Under the pieces are notes generated by a model. It saw only the letters and a list, made by a program, of their open reading frames with translations. It was not told the DNA's origin and made no database searches. 44,199 bases of DNA from Shinella sp. WSJ-2 (GTDB taxonomy: Bacteria; Pseudomonadota; Alphaproteobacteria; Rhizobiales; Rhizobiaceae), in contig NZ_QWBU01000021.1 of the NCBI RefSeq assembly GCF_003432075.1, forward strand, positions 1 to 44,199, given 5' to 3'. Within the stretch, counting starts at the first letter, position 1. Each line of letters begins with the position of its first letter. The position numbers and the translations under genes are program-made. This document shows, piece by piece, positions 1-7,622 of the stretch.

Positions 1-2
1 AG

Positions 3-161
3 TTCTTTGCCAAGAACAATGCGGTGGAAGAACTGGATTCCGTTGCTCAGGCGCGGGATGCCAAGACCCTCAGGCTGCGAGAGGCACGTCTTGCCAAGGA
101 GTTAGCCGACCGCATGTCGGCGACATCAAATCTCATCGCAAAACGCGCCAAGTCGTGCTGA
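3..161 (+). CDS. C-terminal end of a small hypothetical protein (partial)
   Basis: An open frame runs from the left edge of the window to a TGA at 159-161 and gives about 52 residues rich in Ala, Lys, Arg and Glu (for example EELDSVAQARDAKTLRLREA), which would form a charged helix. The start lies outside the window. I do not recognise a family. Composition resembles the small charged protein that follows 29 bp downstream, so the two may be co-transcribed. It could also be chance open sequence, since only 159 bases are visible. Confidence 0.45.
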   Translation, partial: FFAKNNAVEELDSVAQARDAKTLRLREARLAKELADRMSATSNLIAKRAKSC

Positions 162-190
162 TCGCCACACCACTCGCTATCGGGATAAGA

Positions 191-571
191 ATGAAGAACG
201 TCAGAAACAACGAAGTCGCCGACCGCCGCTCCTCATCCGCTGAGGCTAAAGCGGCTCTGCTCAATGCCTACCGTGCGGCAAAGACCGCGACAGAACCCGC
301 TAGGATCGCGAGGCAGGCGGAACGTGCAGCCATTGCCAACGCGCGTGAAGAACGCCGTGTTGAACGCGAGCGCATGAAGCTTGAAGAGCAGGCTCGTATC
401 GAGACCGAGGCGGCGGAGCGGCAGGCCGCCGCTGAGGCCGCGGTGGCCGCTGAAGCCGAAGCGCGGGAGAGCGCCGAAAAAGCCCGGATAGCGAGGGTGA
501 TCGACGATGAGGCGCTGCGAAAGGCCGAGCGCGACAGGCGTTACGCCAACCGCAAGGCAAGGAAAGCCTAG
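191..571 (+). CDS. Small highly charged helical protein, DUF6481-like
   Basis: Encodes 126 residues starting MKNVRNNEVADRRSS. After about residue 20 it is almost entirely Ala, Glu, Arg and Lys, with a long uninterrupted helix or coiled coil (EERRVERERMKLEEQ, then an Ala/Glu-rich stretch) and a basic C-terminal tail (RRYANRKARKA). This matches my recollection of the DUF6481 family, short proteins common in rhizobia with no established function. I chose the ATG at 191 over the in-frame upstream alternative at 155 because MKNVRNNE is the typical family start. No signal peptide or membrane segment is seen. A role in nucleic-acid or stress biology would be speculation. Confidence 0.75.
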   Translation: MKNVRNNEVADRRSSSAEAKAALLNAYRAAKTATEPARIARQAERAAIANAREERRVERERMKLEEQARIETEAAERQAAAEAAVAAEAEARESAEKARIARVIDDEALRKAERDRRYANRKARKA

Positions 572-639
572 TTCTTGGTTCGTACCGACCTAACCATGAC
601 GCCGTCATGTAGGGGTCTAATCACAGGAGGGAGCCCTAA

Positions 640-915
640 ATGGCACTGAACATGAACGAGCTGCAGGCGATCAACACGGCATGGCAAATCGCAATCCAGG
701 AAATCCTGCGCATGGTCATTCGTGACATGTACCACGCTGGTGGCGAGACAAAGTTCAAGGCACATATCAAACGCATCGAAGAGGCCGCCGTCGACAGCAT
801 CTATACCGATCTGAGACTTCGAGGGACCAACGAGTGGACCGAGGTGCTCGTCAAGGAGAGGGCGAGCAATTTCGTGACGACGTTGCTGACTTCTTTCACC
901 TACGATCGAGCCTGA
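640..915 (+). CDS. Hypothetical protein, 91 aa
   Basis: Encodes 91 residues starting MALNMNELQAINTAWQ. A strong ribosome binding site (AGGAGG at about 625-630) sits 9 bases before the ATG, which supports translation. The protein is predicted mainly helical, soluble and mixed-charge, without a signal peptide or membrane segment and without motifs I recognise. It follows the DUF6481-like gene by 68 bases on the same strand and could share its transcript. No function is proposed. Confidence 0.65.
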   Translation: MALNMNELQAINTAWQIAIQEILRMVIRDMYHAGGETKFKAHIKRIEEAAVDSIYTDLRLRGTNEWTEVLVKERASNFVTTLLTSFTYDRA

Positions 916-1227
916 CTGCCAACTTGCAAAGAGATTTGGCCGGGGTTTGCACCGAGAGTGGCTGTGATGCACATGTTCTGACGTGTAAATCCGCCGCCAA
1001 TCGAGCTCAGATGCACCTCGTATCCTCAAGCCACTCCAAGGCTGATCTGCAAAGACCTTGGTCTGAAAGCAGCGTCCTTTCCTTGGCAGATTGGGGAGGT
1101 CCTTTAGCTGCGGCAGATTCGTCGACGCTAACGAGCTGACATTTGGTCGGATCAAGAGTTCGAATCCCATCAAGAGCTTATGCCACGTGTCCGCAGCAGC
1201 TTGGTGGCTGATGCTCCACGTCGAATA
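916..1227. other. Non-coding stretch between hypothetical gene and RpiR stump
   Basis: About 310 bases without a supportable gene. Open frames crossing it on both strands give low-complexity or unrelated translations. I looked for the missing SIS (sugar isomerase) domain of the RpiR regulator encoded at 1228-1506 in all minus-strand frames here and saw none. The stretch contains GTTCGAATCCC at 1158-1168, which resembles a tRNA T-arm, but no tRNA can be folded around it. Confidence 0.5.
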
Positions 1228-1506
1228 TCAGAGGATCGCTCGTCTTCCGGCGGCGGCCCTCCGCAGGTGCTCTCGGAAGAGGGTGCGGAAATCCCGAAAC
1301 CTTACAAAGCCAAGCGCTTTCGTGAGGCGTATCACGGTCGAAGGCGAGACGGCGAATAGGGCGGCGACAGAGCTTGCTGTCCCGAACGCGATCACCTCTG
1401 GCCGCTCGAAGGCAACGCGCGCGATGCGATGATGATGATCGGAGAGGGCAATTAATCGGCTCGCGATCGCCGATTTGAGGGCGGCCAAGTCGCGTGGTTG
1501 TTCCAT
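1228..1506 (-). pseudogene. RpiR/MurR-family regulator, N-terminal HTH stump
   Basis: A minus-strand frame of 92 residues starts at ATG 1506 (MEQPRDLAALKSAIASRL). Residues about 35-80 (TASSVAALFAVSPSTVIRLT then KALGFVRFRDFRTLFREHL) are a standard RpiR-type helix-turn-helix. The frame then loses similarity (RRAAAGRRAIL) and stops at 1228. Full RpiR regulators are about 280-300 residues with a C-terminal SIS domain that binds sugar phosphates; that domain is absent. It lies 16 bases downstream of the dehydrogenase gene at 1523 on the same strand. RpiR-type regulators commonly accompany rhizobial inositol genes, so this is probably the remnant of such a regulator. A free-standing HTH protein is possible but less likely. 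Confidence 0.75.
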
Positions 1507-1522
1507 GACCGCCCCCGAAGAC

Positions 1523-2542
1523 TTACGCGATCGAGACGACGGTCTTGGTCTTGACCGACTCGATGCAGGCCAGAGCGACGGCAAGCGCGTTGCGTGCATC
1601 AGCGCCACTTGGCGAGCCGGAGATATCCCCGCTGCGGATCGTGCGGACAAACGACGCCAGCTGCGCCGTGTAGCCGTGGATGAAGTGGTCGGTGTCGCGG
1701 CGCCACGTGTCATTCGAAACGCCCTCGGCGTCGAAGAGCGTCATGCTTGAGCGACGGACATCACCCATCGTCACCATGCCGCCGGAGCCAAACACTTCGC
1801 CCCGGATATCGTAGCCATAGAGAGCGGAGAAGTTCGCCTCCGCAACGGCGACGGAGCCGTTGTCGAAGCGGATGGTGACGACGGCGGTGTCGAGGAAGCC
1901 CTTGCTACGGGAGTCTGGACGCACGAGCGCGTCTGCTGCGGCGTAGACTTCGACCGGACGTGCACCGGGATTAAGCCACAGCAGCGTGTCGAAGTCGTGG
2001 ATCAGCGTCTCGTAAAAGATTGTCCAGAGCGGGATCTTGTCGGGGTCAGCGCCAAAGGGCCCTGGATCGCGCGTCAGCGAGCGGATCAGCTGCGGCGTGC
2101 CGATCTTGCCGGCATCGATGGCGGCGCGACCTTCTGCAAAGGCCTGGTCCCAGCGACGGTTAAAGCCGACCTGGAGCGGAACTCCGGCCGCTCTTGCCGC
2201 GGCGACGGCGCGATCCGCCTCCTCCAGAGTGAGGGCCATTGGCTTTTCACAGAAAATGGCCTTGCCCGCTTCGGCAGCCTGAACGAGCACGTTGGTGTGG
2301 AAGCGGGCAGGCGTCGCAATGATTACTCCATCGAGGCCGGGATGGGCGAGAAAGTCGGCAATGTCCGTGTAGACTGCGTCCACGTCGAGTTTTTCCGCGA
2401 GTTTCGAGGCTGCGCCGGGTGCCGGATCTGCGATGGCGACGAGATCGGCGTCGACGAGGCGGCGCGCAACGGTTTCACCGTGGAAGGAGCCGATACGGCC
2501 GGCGCCGATGAGACCGATGGAAAGGGGTTTTGTCTTGGGCAT
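1523..2542 (-). CDS. Inositol 2-dehydrogenase-like oxidoreductase (Gfo/Idh/MocA family)
   Basis: 339 residues, a normal length for inositol dehydrogenases. The N-terminal Rossmann fold carries GAGRIG at residues 13-18 for NAD(P) binding, the family EKP motif is at 99-101 with its catalytic lysine, and HDFD at 182-185 lies where inositol dehydrogenases place substrate-binding and proton-relay residues. The expected reaction is NAD-dependent oxidation of an inositol or similar cyclic or sugar substrate to the 2-keto form, in the cytoplasm. The start ATG at 2542 is preceded by AGGA. It is the last intact gene of the minus-strand importer operon, 26 bases after the TIM-barrel gene, and iolE is encoded nearby, which together favour an inositol isomer. 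Exact substrate is inferred; related enzymes act on scyllo-inositol, chiro-inositol or sugars. Confidence 0.85.
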   Translation of the reverse strand: MPKTKPLSIGLIGAGRIGSFHGETVARRLVDADLVAIADPAPGAASKLAEKLDVDAVYTDIADFLAHPGLDGVIIATPARFHTNVLVQAAEAGKAIFCEKPMALTLEEADRAVAAARAAGVPLQVGFNRRWDQAFAEGRAAIDAGKIGTPQLIRSLTRDPGPFGADPDKIPLWTIFYETLIHDFDTLLWLNPGARPVEVYAAADALVRPDSRSKGFLDTAVVTIRFDNGSVAVAEANFSALYGYDIRGEVFGSGGMVTMGDVRRSSMTLFDAEGVSNDTWRRDTDHFIHGYTAQLASFVRTIRSGDISGSPSGADARNALAVALACIESVKTKTVVSIA

Positions 2543-2568
2543 GGGCTTGTCCTGTGCTTGGCAAGAGG

Positions 2569-3366
2569 TCAGAGGGTGAAGGCGGCGCGGAAGGCGTCGA
2601 GGGCGGCATCGGAATCACCCGCCGCCCAGGCCTCGAGGCCGATAGGGCCGCAGTAGCCCATCGCCGTGAGTGCCTTGGCGATGCCTGGCCAGTTGACCTC
2701 GCCAGTTCCCGGTTCGCAGCGACCGGGAACGTCGGCCACCTGGATTTCGCCGATCCAGGGAAGGCATTTGCGGCAGAGCTCAATGAGATTTCCTTCGCCG
2801 ATCTGCGCATGGTAGAGGTCTAGATTGAGCCGCAAGCGCGGGTGGTCGATGCTGGAGACGAGGGCTAGCGTTTCCTCGGCGCGGCCGAAGGGCACGCCCG
2901 GATGATCGACCGGCAGGTTGAGGTTTTCGAGCGTGAAGGTTACGTCTTCTGCTTCCGCCAGATCGACGATGCGGCGGAGCGTGTCGCGAGCCTTCAACCA
3001 CATCGCGCCGGTGACGACCTCGATCGGCCGCACGGGCAGGCCGCGGTCGCCGAGGCCCGTGCCATGCAGGTTGAGGCGCTGGACGCCGAGGCGCTTGCCG
3101 ACCTTGGCCGTCTCGCGGGCGGTGCGAAGCAATTCCGCGGCGCCTTCGTCGTCGGTAAGGCGGCCAGTGAGATAGCCGTTCATGATGGTGAAGGTCGCGC
3201 CTGTCGCTTCCAGCTTCGCCAGGTCATGCTCCGGCCAGTTCCAGAGGCCGACGCCGAAGCCACGTTCCTTGAGGCGGGAAGCGCGCCATTCGATCGGCTT
3301 GTCGCGCCAGAGCATTTCGGCGCAGGCAGCAAGTGGGAAGGGGGAGGTTTTATCGTGCCCGGCCAT
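2569..3366 (-). CDS. Hydroxypyruvate isomerase-like TIM-barrel protein
   Basis: 265 residues of the AP-endonuclease-2-type TIM barrel family. Candidate metal ligands appear in order: Glu147 (TLENLN), Asp183 and His186 (DLYHAQIGEG), Gln209 (IQVADVPGR) and Glu244 (GLEAW). The block QVADVPGRCEPGTGEVN is characteristic of hydroxypyruvate isomerases and relatives such as OtnI. Members interconvert small keto acids or keto sugars. AGGAG precedes the ATG at 3366. In this operon it sits between the ATPase and the dehydrogenase genes, so it probably isomerises an inositol- or sugar-derived intermediate rather than hydroxypyruvate itself. Family assignment is firm, substrate is not. Confidence 0.8.
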   Translation of the reverse strand: MAGHDKTSPFPLAACAEMLWRDKPIEWRASRLKERGFGVGLWNWPEHDLAKLEATGATFTIMNGYLTGRLTDDEGAAELLRTARETAKVGKRLGVQRLNLHGTGLGDRGLPVRPIEVVTGAMWLKARDTLRRIVDLAEAEDVTFTLENLNLPVDHPGVPFGRAEETLALVSSIDHPRLRLNLDLYHAQIGEGNLIELCRKCLPWIGEIQVADVPGRCEPGTGEVNWPGIAKALTAMGYCGPIGLEAWAAGDSDAALDAFRAAFTL

Positions 3367-3399
3367 GCCGAACTCCTGTTTTTGGGTGAGCGAAAGGGT

Positions 3400-3422
3400 C
3401 GGCCGGTCCGATGGGCCGGCCG
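3400..3422 (-). terminator. Intercistronic hairpin after the ATPase gene
   Basis: CGGCCGGTCC and GGGCCGGCCG form a 10-base-pair stem (one G-T wobble) around a 3-base loop. It lies between the ATPase stop (3447) and the TIM-barrel start (3366) of the minus-strand operon. No T-run follows, so it is more likely an mRNA processing or stability element or a partial attenuator than a full terminator. Confidence 0.45.
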
Positions 3423-3446
3423 CTGATTACCATGAGGGAAGGGGCG

Positions 3447-4232
3447 TCAGATCGTCCCGCCGAGTTCTTCCGAAAGGGATTGCAGCTCTTTGCCGCCGGC
3501 CATCAGATTCTGCAGCGCGTCGATACCAATCCCGTCTTTGCTGTAGCTGCCGAGCGTCTTGCCGCGGTTGAGCACCGTAAAGCGGTCGCCGACGGCATAG
3601 GCATGGCGGACATTGTGGGTGATGAAGATCACACCGAGGCCCTTGGCGCGGACCTGACTGATATACTTCAGCACCATGGAGGTTTGCGCGACCCCGAGGG
3701 CGGAGGTCGGTTCGTCGAGGATCAGCACCTTGGCGCCAAAATAGACGGCGCGGGCAATGGCGACGCACTGGCGCTCGCCGCCCGACAGCGTGCCGACGGC
3801 CTGCTGCGGGTCGCGCACGTCGATGCCGATCCGGTGCATCTCGTCACGCGTCACGCTATCGGCAAAACCCATGTCGATACGCTTGAACGGACCGAAGCCG
3901 ACCTTCGGTTCCCGACCCATGAAGAAATTGCGCGTCACCGACATCAGTGGGATCATCGCAAGGTCCTGGTAGACCGTCGCGATGCCGGCGTCGAGCGCAT
4001 CGCGCGGGCCGGAAAAGAGGCGCTGTTGGCCCTCAACCAGGAAATCGCCTGACGTCGGCTTGTGCACGCCGGCAAGCGTGTTGATGAGGGTGGACTTGCC
4101 GGCGCCGTTGTCGCCGAGGAGGCAGAGCACCTCATTGGCGTGGACCTTCATCGACACGCCGTTCAGCGCGATGACCGGTCCGAAATGCTTGACGAGGTTC
4201 TTGACCTCGACGAGGGGTGTCTTCTCGCTCAT
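3447..4232 (-). CDS. Sugar ABC importer ATP-binding protein (FrcA-like, single domain)
   Basis: 261 residues with one nucleotide-binding domain: Walker [10 protein letters not shown] near residues 36-44, Q-loop VYQDL, signature LSGGERQ, Walker [12 protein letters not shown] and H-loop ITHNV. Unlike RbsA, which has two fused domains, this is the short FrcA type that would work as a homodimer. It energises import together with the permease at 4232 and the binding protein at 5483. The ATG at 4232 overlaps the permease stop (TGATG), indicating translational coupling. An inositol-type polyol is the best-supported cargo because iolE and an inositol-dehydrogenase-like gene are adjacent; a pentose or hexose cannot be excluded. 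Confidence 0.88.
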   Translation of the reverse strand: MSEKTPLVEVKNLVKHFGPVIALNGVSMKVHANEVLCLLGDNGAGKSTLINTLAGVHKPTSGDFLVEGQQRLFSGPRDALDAGIATVYQDLAMIPLMSVTRNFFMGREPKVGFGPFKRIDMGFADSVTRDEMHRIGIDVRDPQQAVGTLSGGERQCVAIARAVYFGAKVLILDEPTSALGVAQTSMVLKYISQVRAKGLGVIFITHNVRHAYAVGDRFTVLNRGKTLGSYSKDGIGIDALQNLMAGGKELQSLSEELGGTI

Positions 4233-5356
4233 CAGCGTTCTCCCGTCACGCGCTTGCGGATGACATTGTTGAAGATGACCGCGATCAGCAGCATGCCGCC
4301 GAGGAAGACGAGGTACCAATCCTGATCGATGGAGGTGTAAGTGAGGCCGATCAGCACCATGCCGAAGACAATGGAGCCGAAGAAGGCGCCGATGGCGGAG
4401 CCGTAGCCGCCCGTCAGCAGGCATCCGCCGATGACGGCCGCGATGATCGCCTCGAATTCCTTCTGGAAGCCGCGGCGGGCGTCCGTCGAGCCGGCGTCGA
4501 GCACGGTGAGGATCGCGACAAGCGTGGCGCAAAGCGCGGTAACGATGAAAAGGATCGTTTTCACGCGGGCGACCGGCACTGCGGATTTGCGGGCGGCGCG
4601 CGGATCGCCACCGGCAGCAAAGATCCAGTTGCCGAACTGTGTGCGCAGGAGAACCCATGTGGCGACGAGCGCGATGGCGATGAACCAGAGGATCTCGACG
4701 GGGATGCCCGGGACTTTCGGCGTGCCGTTCGGGAAGGTGTCGACGATGCCCATCTCGGCAAGCGCGGTGAAGAGGCCGGGGAAGGCATCGCCGGAAAAGA
4801 GAGGAGCCAAGGGGCTGCCCGCGGCGGCTTCCTTCATGCCGCGAAGCTGGGTTGCCCCGCCGCTCGCCCACTTCAGTCCGACCAGCGTCAACCCGCGCAG
4901 GATGAAGAGGAAGGCAAGGGTAACGATGAAGGAGGGCAGGCCGGTACGCATGGTAAGCTGGGCGTTGATGACGCCGATGAAGACCGCGAAGGCGACTGCG
5001 ACCAGGATGGAAACGCTGAGCGGCACCTGCCAGACGACGAGGGCCGTGCCGAAGACGAGGCCGGCAAAGGCGATCATCGAACCGATCGACAGGTCGAACT
5101 CGCCGCCGATCATCAAAAGCGCGGCGCCGACGGCGAGAATGCCGAGTTGTGCGGCGGGCGCCATGAAATTCATGATGCCGGCGAGCGTGAACATGGCAGG
5201 GTTCGCGGTCAATGCGAAGAAGAGGGTGACGAGCACGAGGCCGGCAACGGCCCCCAATTCCGGGCGGCGCAGAAGGGCGGTCAGCGTCGATACCTTCTTC
5301 AGCCGTTCATCGCGCGCCACGGTGACAGCGCTGTTTTGATCATTGGCGAGGGACAT
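4232..5356 (-). CDS. Sugar/polyol ABC importer permease (ribose-type, CUT2)
   Basis: 374 residues beginning [16 protein letters not shown] lies upstream of the ATG at 5356, so the longer upstream extension of the frame is not used. It is a strongly hydrophobic BPD_transp_2-type protein with about ten membrane segments, including the conserved block [20 protein letters not shown] and the cytoplasmic coupling segment [15 protein letters not shown] that contacts the ATPase. A larger periplasmic or extracytoplasmic loop (about residues 185-235) separates two membrane bundles. It forms the inner-membrane channel for the binding protein encoded upstream and the ATPase encoded downstream. Confidence 0.88.
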   Translation of the reverse strand: MSLANDQNSAVTVARDERLKKVSTLTALLRRPELGAVAGLVLVTLFFALTANPAMFTLAGIMNFMAPAAQLGILAVGAALLMIGGEFDLSIGSMIAFAGLVFGTALVVWQVPLSVSILVAVAFAVFIGVINAQLTMRTGLPSFIVTLAFLFILRGLTLVGLKWASGGATQLRGMKEAAAGSPLAPLFSGDAFPGLFTALAEMGIVDTFPNGTPKVPGIPVEILWFIAIALVATWVLLRTQFGNWIFAAGGDPRAARKSAVPVARVKTILFIVTALCATLVAILTVLDAGSTDARRGFQKEFEAIIAAVIGGCLLTGGYGSAIGAFFGSIVFGMVLIGLTYTSIDQDWYLVFLGGMLLIAVIFNNVIRKRVTGER

Positions 5357-5445
5357 GGCTTGGTCCTTGATGGCTTGCGGTCTCCCGCGACGGCGGCAGG
5401 ACACCTGCGGAACGGCGCGCGTTTGCGCGTGAGGAAATCCAGGAT

Positions 5446-5472
5446 GTGGCCCCCGCCGGGAGCAGGGGCCAC
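5446..5472 (-). terminator. Hairpin directly after the binding-protein gene
   Basis: GTGGCCCC (5446-5453) pairs perfectly with GGGGCCAC (5465-5472). The stem lies 10 bases past the binding-protein stop in the minus-strand transcript and about 90 bases before the permease start. There is no T-run. Such hairpins behind binding-protein genes usually protect upstream mRNA or reduce read-through, raising binding protein over membrane components. Confidence 0.5.
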
Positions 5473-5482
5473 CGGGCACCGA

Positions 5483-6436
5483 CTAGCGGATACCCTGGGA
5501 GGACTTTTCGATGACCGAAGCGGCGGCATCTTTTTCGACGAAGCTCGGGCCGGAGGCGACATTGCCGGCCGGGATCGTGCCGTAGCGGGCATTGAGTGCC
5601 AGGAAGGTCACCGGCAGGTAGCCCTGGAGGTAAGGCTGCTGGTCGACCGCGAACAGCGCCTTGCCGTCTGCGACTGCCTGGAGGAAGCCTGCCGAGAGAT
5701 CGTAGGAGGCGACCTTCACCTTGTCGCCGACGCCCATCTTCTCGACCACCGCAACGGCGCGCTCGCCGACGAGCGGAGCAGAGAGGCCGAGAACCAGGTC
5801 AATGGAGCTGTCCGACGTCAGCGCCGCCTGGATCTTGGCCTCGATTTCGCTCGGGTCCGTCGTTGTCGGCAGCACGGTAACCTTGCCGTCGGCAAAACCT
5901 TCCGCCGTGCCGGCGCAACGCTGGTCGAGCGCGGCGTTGCCGACTTCCTGGTTGACGCAGAGCACATGCTTCAGGCCGAGCGACTTCAGCTTCTCGCCGA
6001 CCTTGATGCCGGCGGGATGTTCGTCTTGGCCGACATGCAACCTGATGCCGAGTTTCTCGGCGGCGGCGATGCCGGAGTTCATGGAGATGACCGGGATGCC
6101 GGCGGCAACTGCCTTTTCGATCGCCGGGCCGAGCGCATCGGGGTCGGGGTTGGAGATGACGATGCCGGCCGGGTTCTGGTTTACGGCCGCCTCGATGAGC
6201 TGGGCCATCGCCACCATGTCAAAAGTTTCCGGCGCGCGGTAATCGACAACGACATTGCTGTCCTTGCCGGCCTGCGTGATGCCGTTCTTGACGATCGACC
6301 AGAACGGGTCGGACGCCTGGCCGTGCGTGACGGCGATGATCGTGGGCTGGTCTTCGGCCTTCACGCCGACGGACCATGACGTGGCGATGCCGACGGCCAC
6401 GAGACCAAAACCGAGCTTCTTCAAAAGAGACTTCAT
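5483..6436 (-). CDS. Periplasmic sugar/polyol-binding protein of ABC importer
   Basis: 317 residues starting MKSLLKKLGFG, with a Sec signal peptide ending near residue 27 (VKA before EDQ). The mature part is a ribose/galactose-binding-type fold (Peripla_BP_4): TIIAVTHGQASDPFWSIVKN near the N-terminus, then IVISNPDPDALGPAIEKAV, a typical ligand-lobe region. GGAGG lies 7 bases before the ATG at 6436, so the start chosen is firm. It is the first gene of the minus-strand importer operon and is transcribed away from the LacI gene, with two operators in between. Adjacent enzymes point to inositol or a similar polyol as ligand. Confidence 0.88.
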   Translation of the reverse strand: MKSLLKKLGFGLVAVGIATSWSVGVKAEDQPTIIAVTHGQASDPFWSIVKNGITQAGKDSNVVVDYRAPETFDMVAMAQLIEAAVNQNPAGIVISNPDPDALGPAIEKAVAAGIPVISMNSGIAAAEKLGIRLHVGQDEHPAGIKVGEKLKSLGLKHVLCVNQEVGNAALDQRCAGTAEGFADGKVTVLPTTTDPSEIEAKIQAALTSDSSIDLVLGLSAPLVGERAVAVVEKMGVGDKVKVASYDLSAGFLQAVADGKALFAVDQQPYLQGYLPVTFLALNARYGTIPAGNVASGPSFVEKDAAASVIEKSSQGIR

Positions 6437-6480
6437 ATTTTCCTCCTCCGAGCCGCTCACTCCCTGAGCGGCAAAAACGA

Positions 6481-6518
6481 ATGCTACCGGGTGCAAAGTT
6501 ACTTGCTACCGGGTGCAA
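6481..6518. promoter_or_regulatory. Two tandem LacI-type operators
   Basis: ATGCTACCGGGTGCAA (6481-6496) and TTGCTACCGGGTGCAA (6503-6518) differ in one base and start 22 bases apart, two helical turns. Each is an imperfect palindrome of the form TTGCnnCCGGnnGCAA, typical of LacI-family operators with a central CG. They lie 45-82 bases upstream of the binding-protein ATG and about 95-130 bases upstream of the divergent LacI gene, so one regulator could control both directions. Confidence 0.75.
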
Positions 6519-6611
6519 GCGAGTGCATAGTATCCCCAAATGCGGTAAAAGCAAGCATTCATTTCGTCGGATGGCGAAAATGGAATGTTTGTTTCATTTC
6601 GGGGGCAGGAC

Positions 6612-7607
6612 ATGCGCAAGCGAGCGACGGCAAAAGAGGTGGCGGATGCCGCGGGAGTTTCCAAATGGACCGTGATCCGGGCCTTCACGGAAGGGGCTTC
6701 GATCACGGAGGAAAGCAAGCGGCGCGTCATGGAAGCGGCGACAGCCCTCAACTATTCGCCGAACCTTCTCGCGCGCAGTCTGGCCAAGAACCTGACGCAC
6801 CAGATCGCCGTTTTTGTCGATGACTTTGCCAATCCACAGAAGCTGCCATTTCTCGAAACCCTGACGGAGCGCTTGCAGGCTGAAGGCCTCGTGGCGATGC
6901 TGATCAACATCAACACCAACTTCGACCATGTGCACGCACTCCTGAATGCCGACCAGAGACAGGTCGACGCGGTGGTCCTGTTCGGGACAGCGTTCCGCAA
7001 CGAGACCCTCAATGACAGCCGCCTCGGGCGAGGGGCGCCACCGATGTTCGTTCTGGCGCGCGACAGTCAGATCGAGGGTGTGCCGGCCGTCGTCTGCGAT
7101 GCGGAGCGTGCGCTGCGGGAAATCGTCGACCATCTCCATGCACGCGGCTATCGCCGGCCGGGCTTCATGTCTGGCGCGTCCGCTCTCTCCACGGCATTGA
7201 AGCGCCGGCAGCATTTTCTGGAGGTCTGGAAGGAGAAGGGCGTCGATACCGTGGCCTCTCTCTCTGCCGAACGTTACAGCGCGCAAGCGGGCGTCGCCGC
7301 CATCCGCGCCTATATGGAAAGCACCGCGCCCGCCGACCGCATCGATGTGCTGATGTGCGAGAACGACATTCTGGCGCTCGGTGCCATGGACACGCTTCGC
7401 GGCACTTATGGCCTGCGCGTGCCGGAGGATATGGCCGTGGTCGGTTTTGACAACTACGAACTCGGTGGCGCCTTCGCCTATGGCCTCACGACCTATGAAC
7501 AGCCGAAAGACGAAATGATCGATGTGATCATGGCGATGATAACCGGTCGGCAACCCGCCGAGACTGTGACGCTGTCCGGAAAACTGATCGTCCGAACCTC
7601 GACCTAA
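6612..7607 (+). CDS. LacI-family transcriptional regulator of the polyol module
   Basis: 331 residues. The N-terminal helix-turn-helix is ATAKEVADAAGVSKWTVIRA, with the hinge region NYSPNLLARSLAKN near residues 50-65, followed by a periplasmic-binding-protein-like effector domain (IAVFVDDFANPQKLPFLETL, later VVGFDNYELG). I chose ATG 6612 because a G-rich ribosome binding region directly precedes it and the family starts just before RATAKEV; an in-frame ATG at 6585 is the alternative. It faces away from the importer operon across two operators and is followed 15 bases later by iolE, so it probably represses both units and is released by an inositol-type ligand or intermediate. Confidence 0.88.
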   Translation: MRKRATAKEVADAAGVSKWTVIRAFTEGASITEESKRRVMEAATALNYSPNLLARSLAKNLTHQIAVFVDDFANPQKLPFLETLTERLQAEGLVAMLININTNFDHVHALLNADQRQVDAVVLFGTAFRNETLNDSRLGRGAPPMFVLARDSQIEGVPAVVCDAERALREIVDHLHARGYRRPGFMSGASALSTALKRRQHFLEVWKEKGVDTVASLSAERYSAQAGVAAIRAYMESTAPADRIDVLMCENDILALGAMDTLRGTYGLRVPEDMAVVGFDNYELGGAFAYGLTTYEQPKDEMIDVIMAMITGRQPAETVTLSGKLIVRTST

Positions 7608-7622
7608 TGCATTGGAGAACGC

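Noticed and set aside
1158-1168. GTTCGAATCCC looks like a tRNA T-arm and a similar stretch (TCGAACCTCATCAAGAGC) lies near 39500, suggesting tRNA ends or attachment sites.
   Set aside because: No cloverleaf, acceptor stem or anticodon arm can be built at either place, the T-stem does not pair, and no integrase is encoded. Similarity between the two is short and may be chance.
3447-4871. A 474-codon version of the FrcA-like ATPase.
   Set aside because: The upstream part is an Arg/His-rich shadow of the permease gene; the ATG at 4232 begins the family sequence ([18 protein letters not shown]).
4217-6379. A 720-codon open frame on the plus strand across the polyol importer genes.
   Set aside because: It is antisense to three clear genes, has low-complexity Asp/Gly/Arg-rich translation and no recognisable domain; it arises from high GC codon bias.
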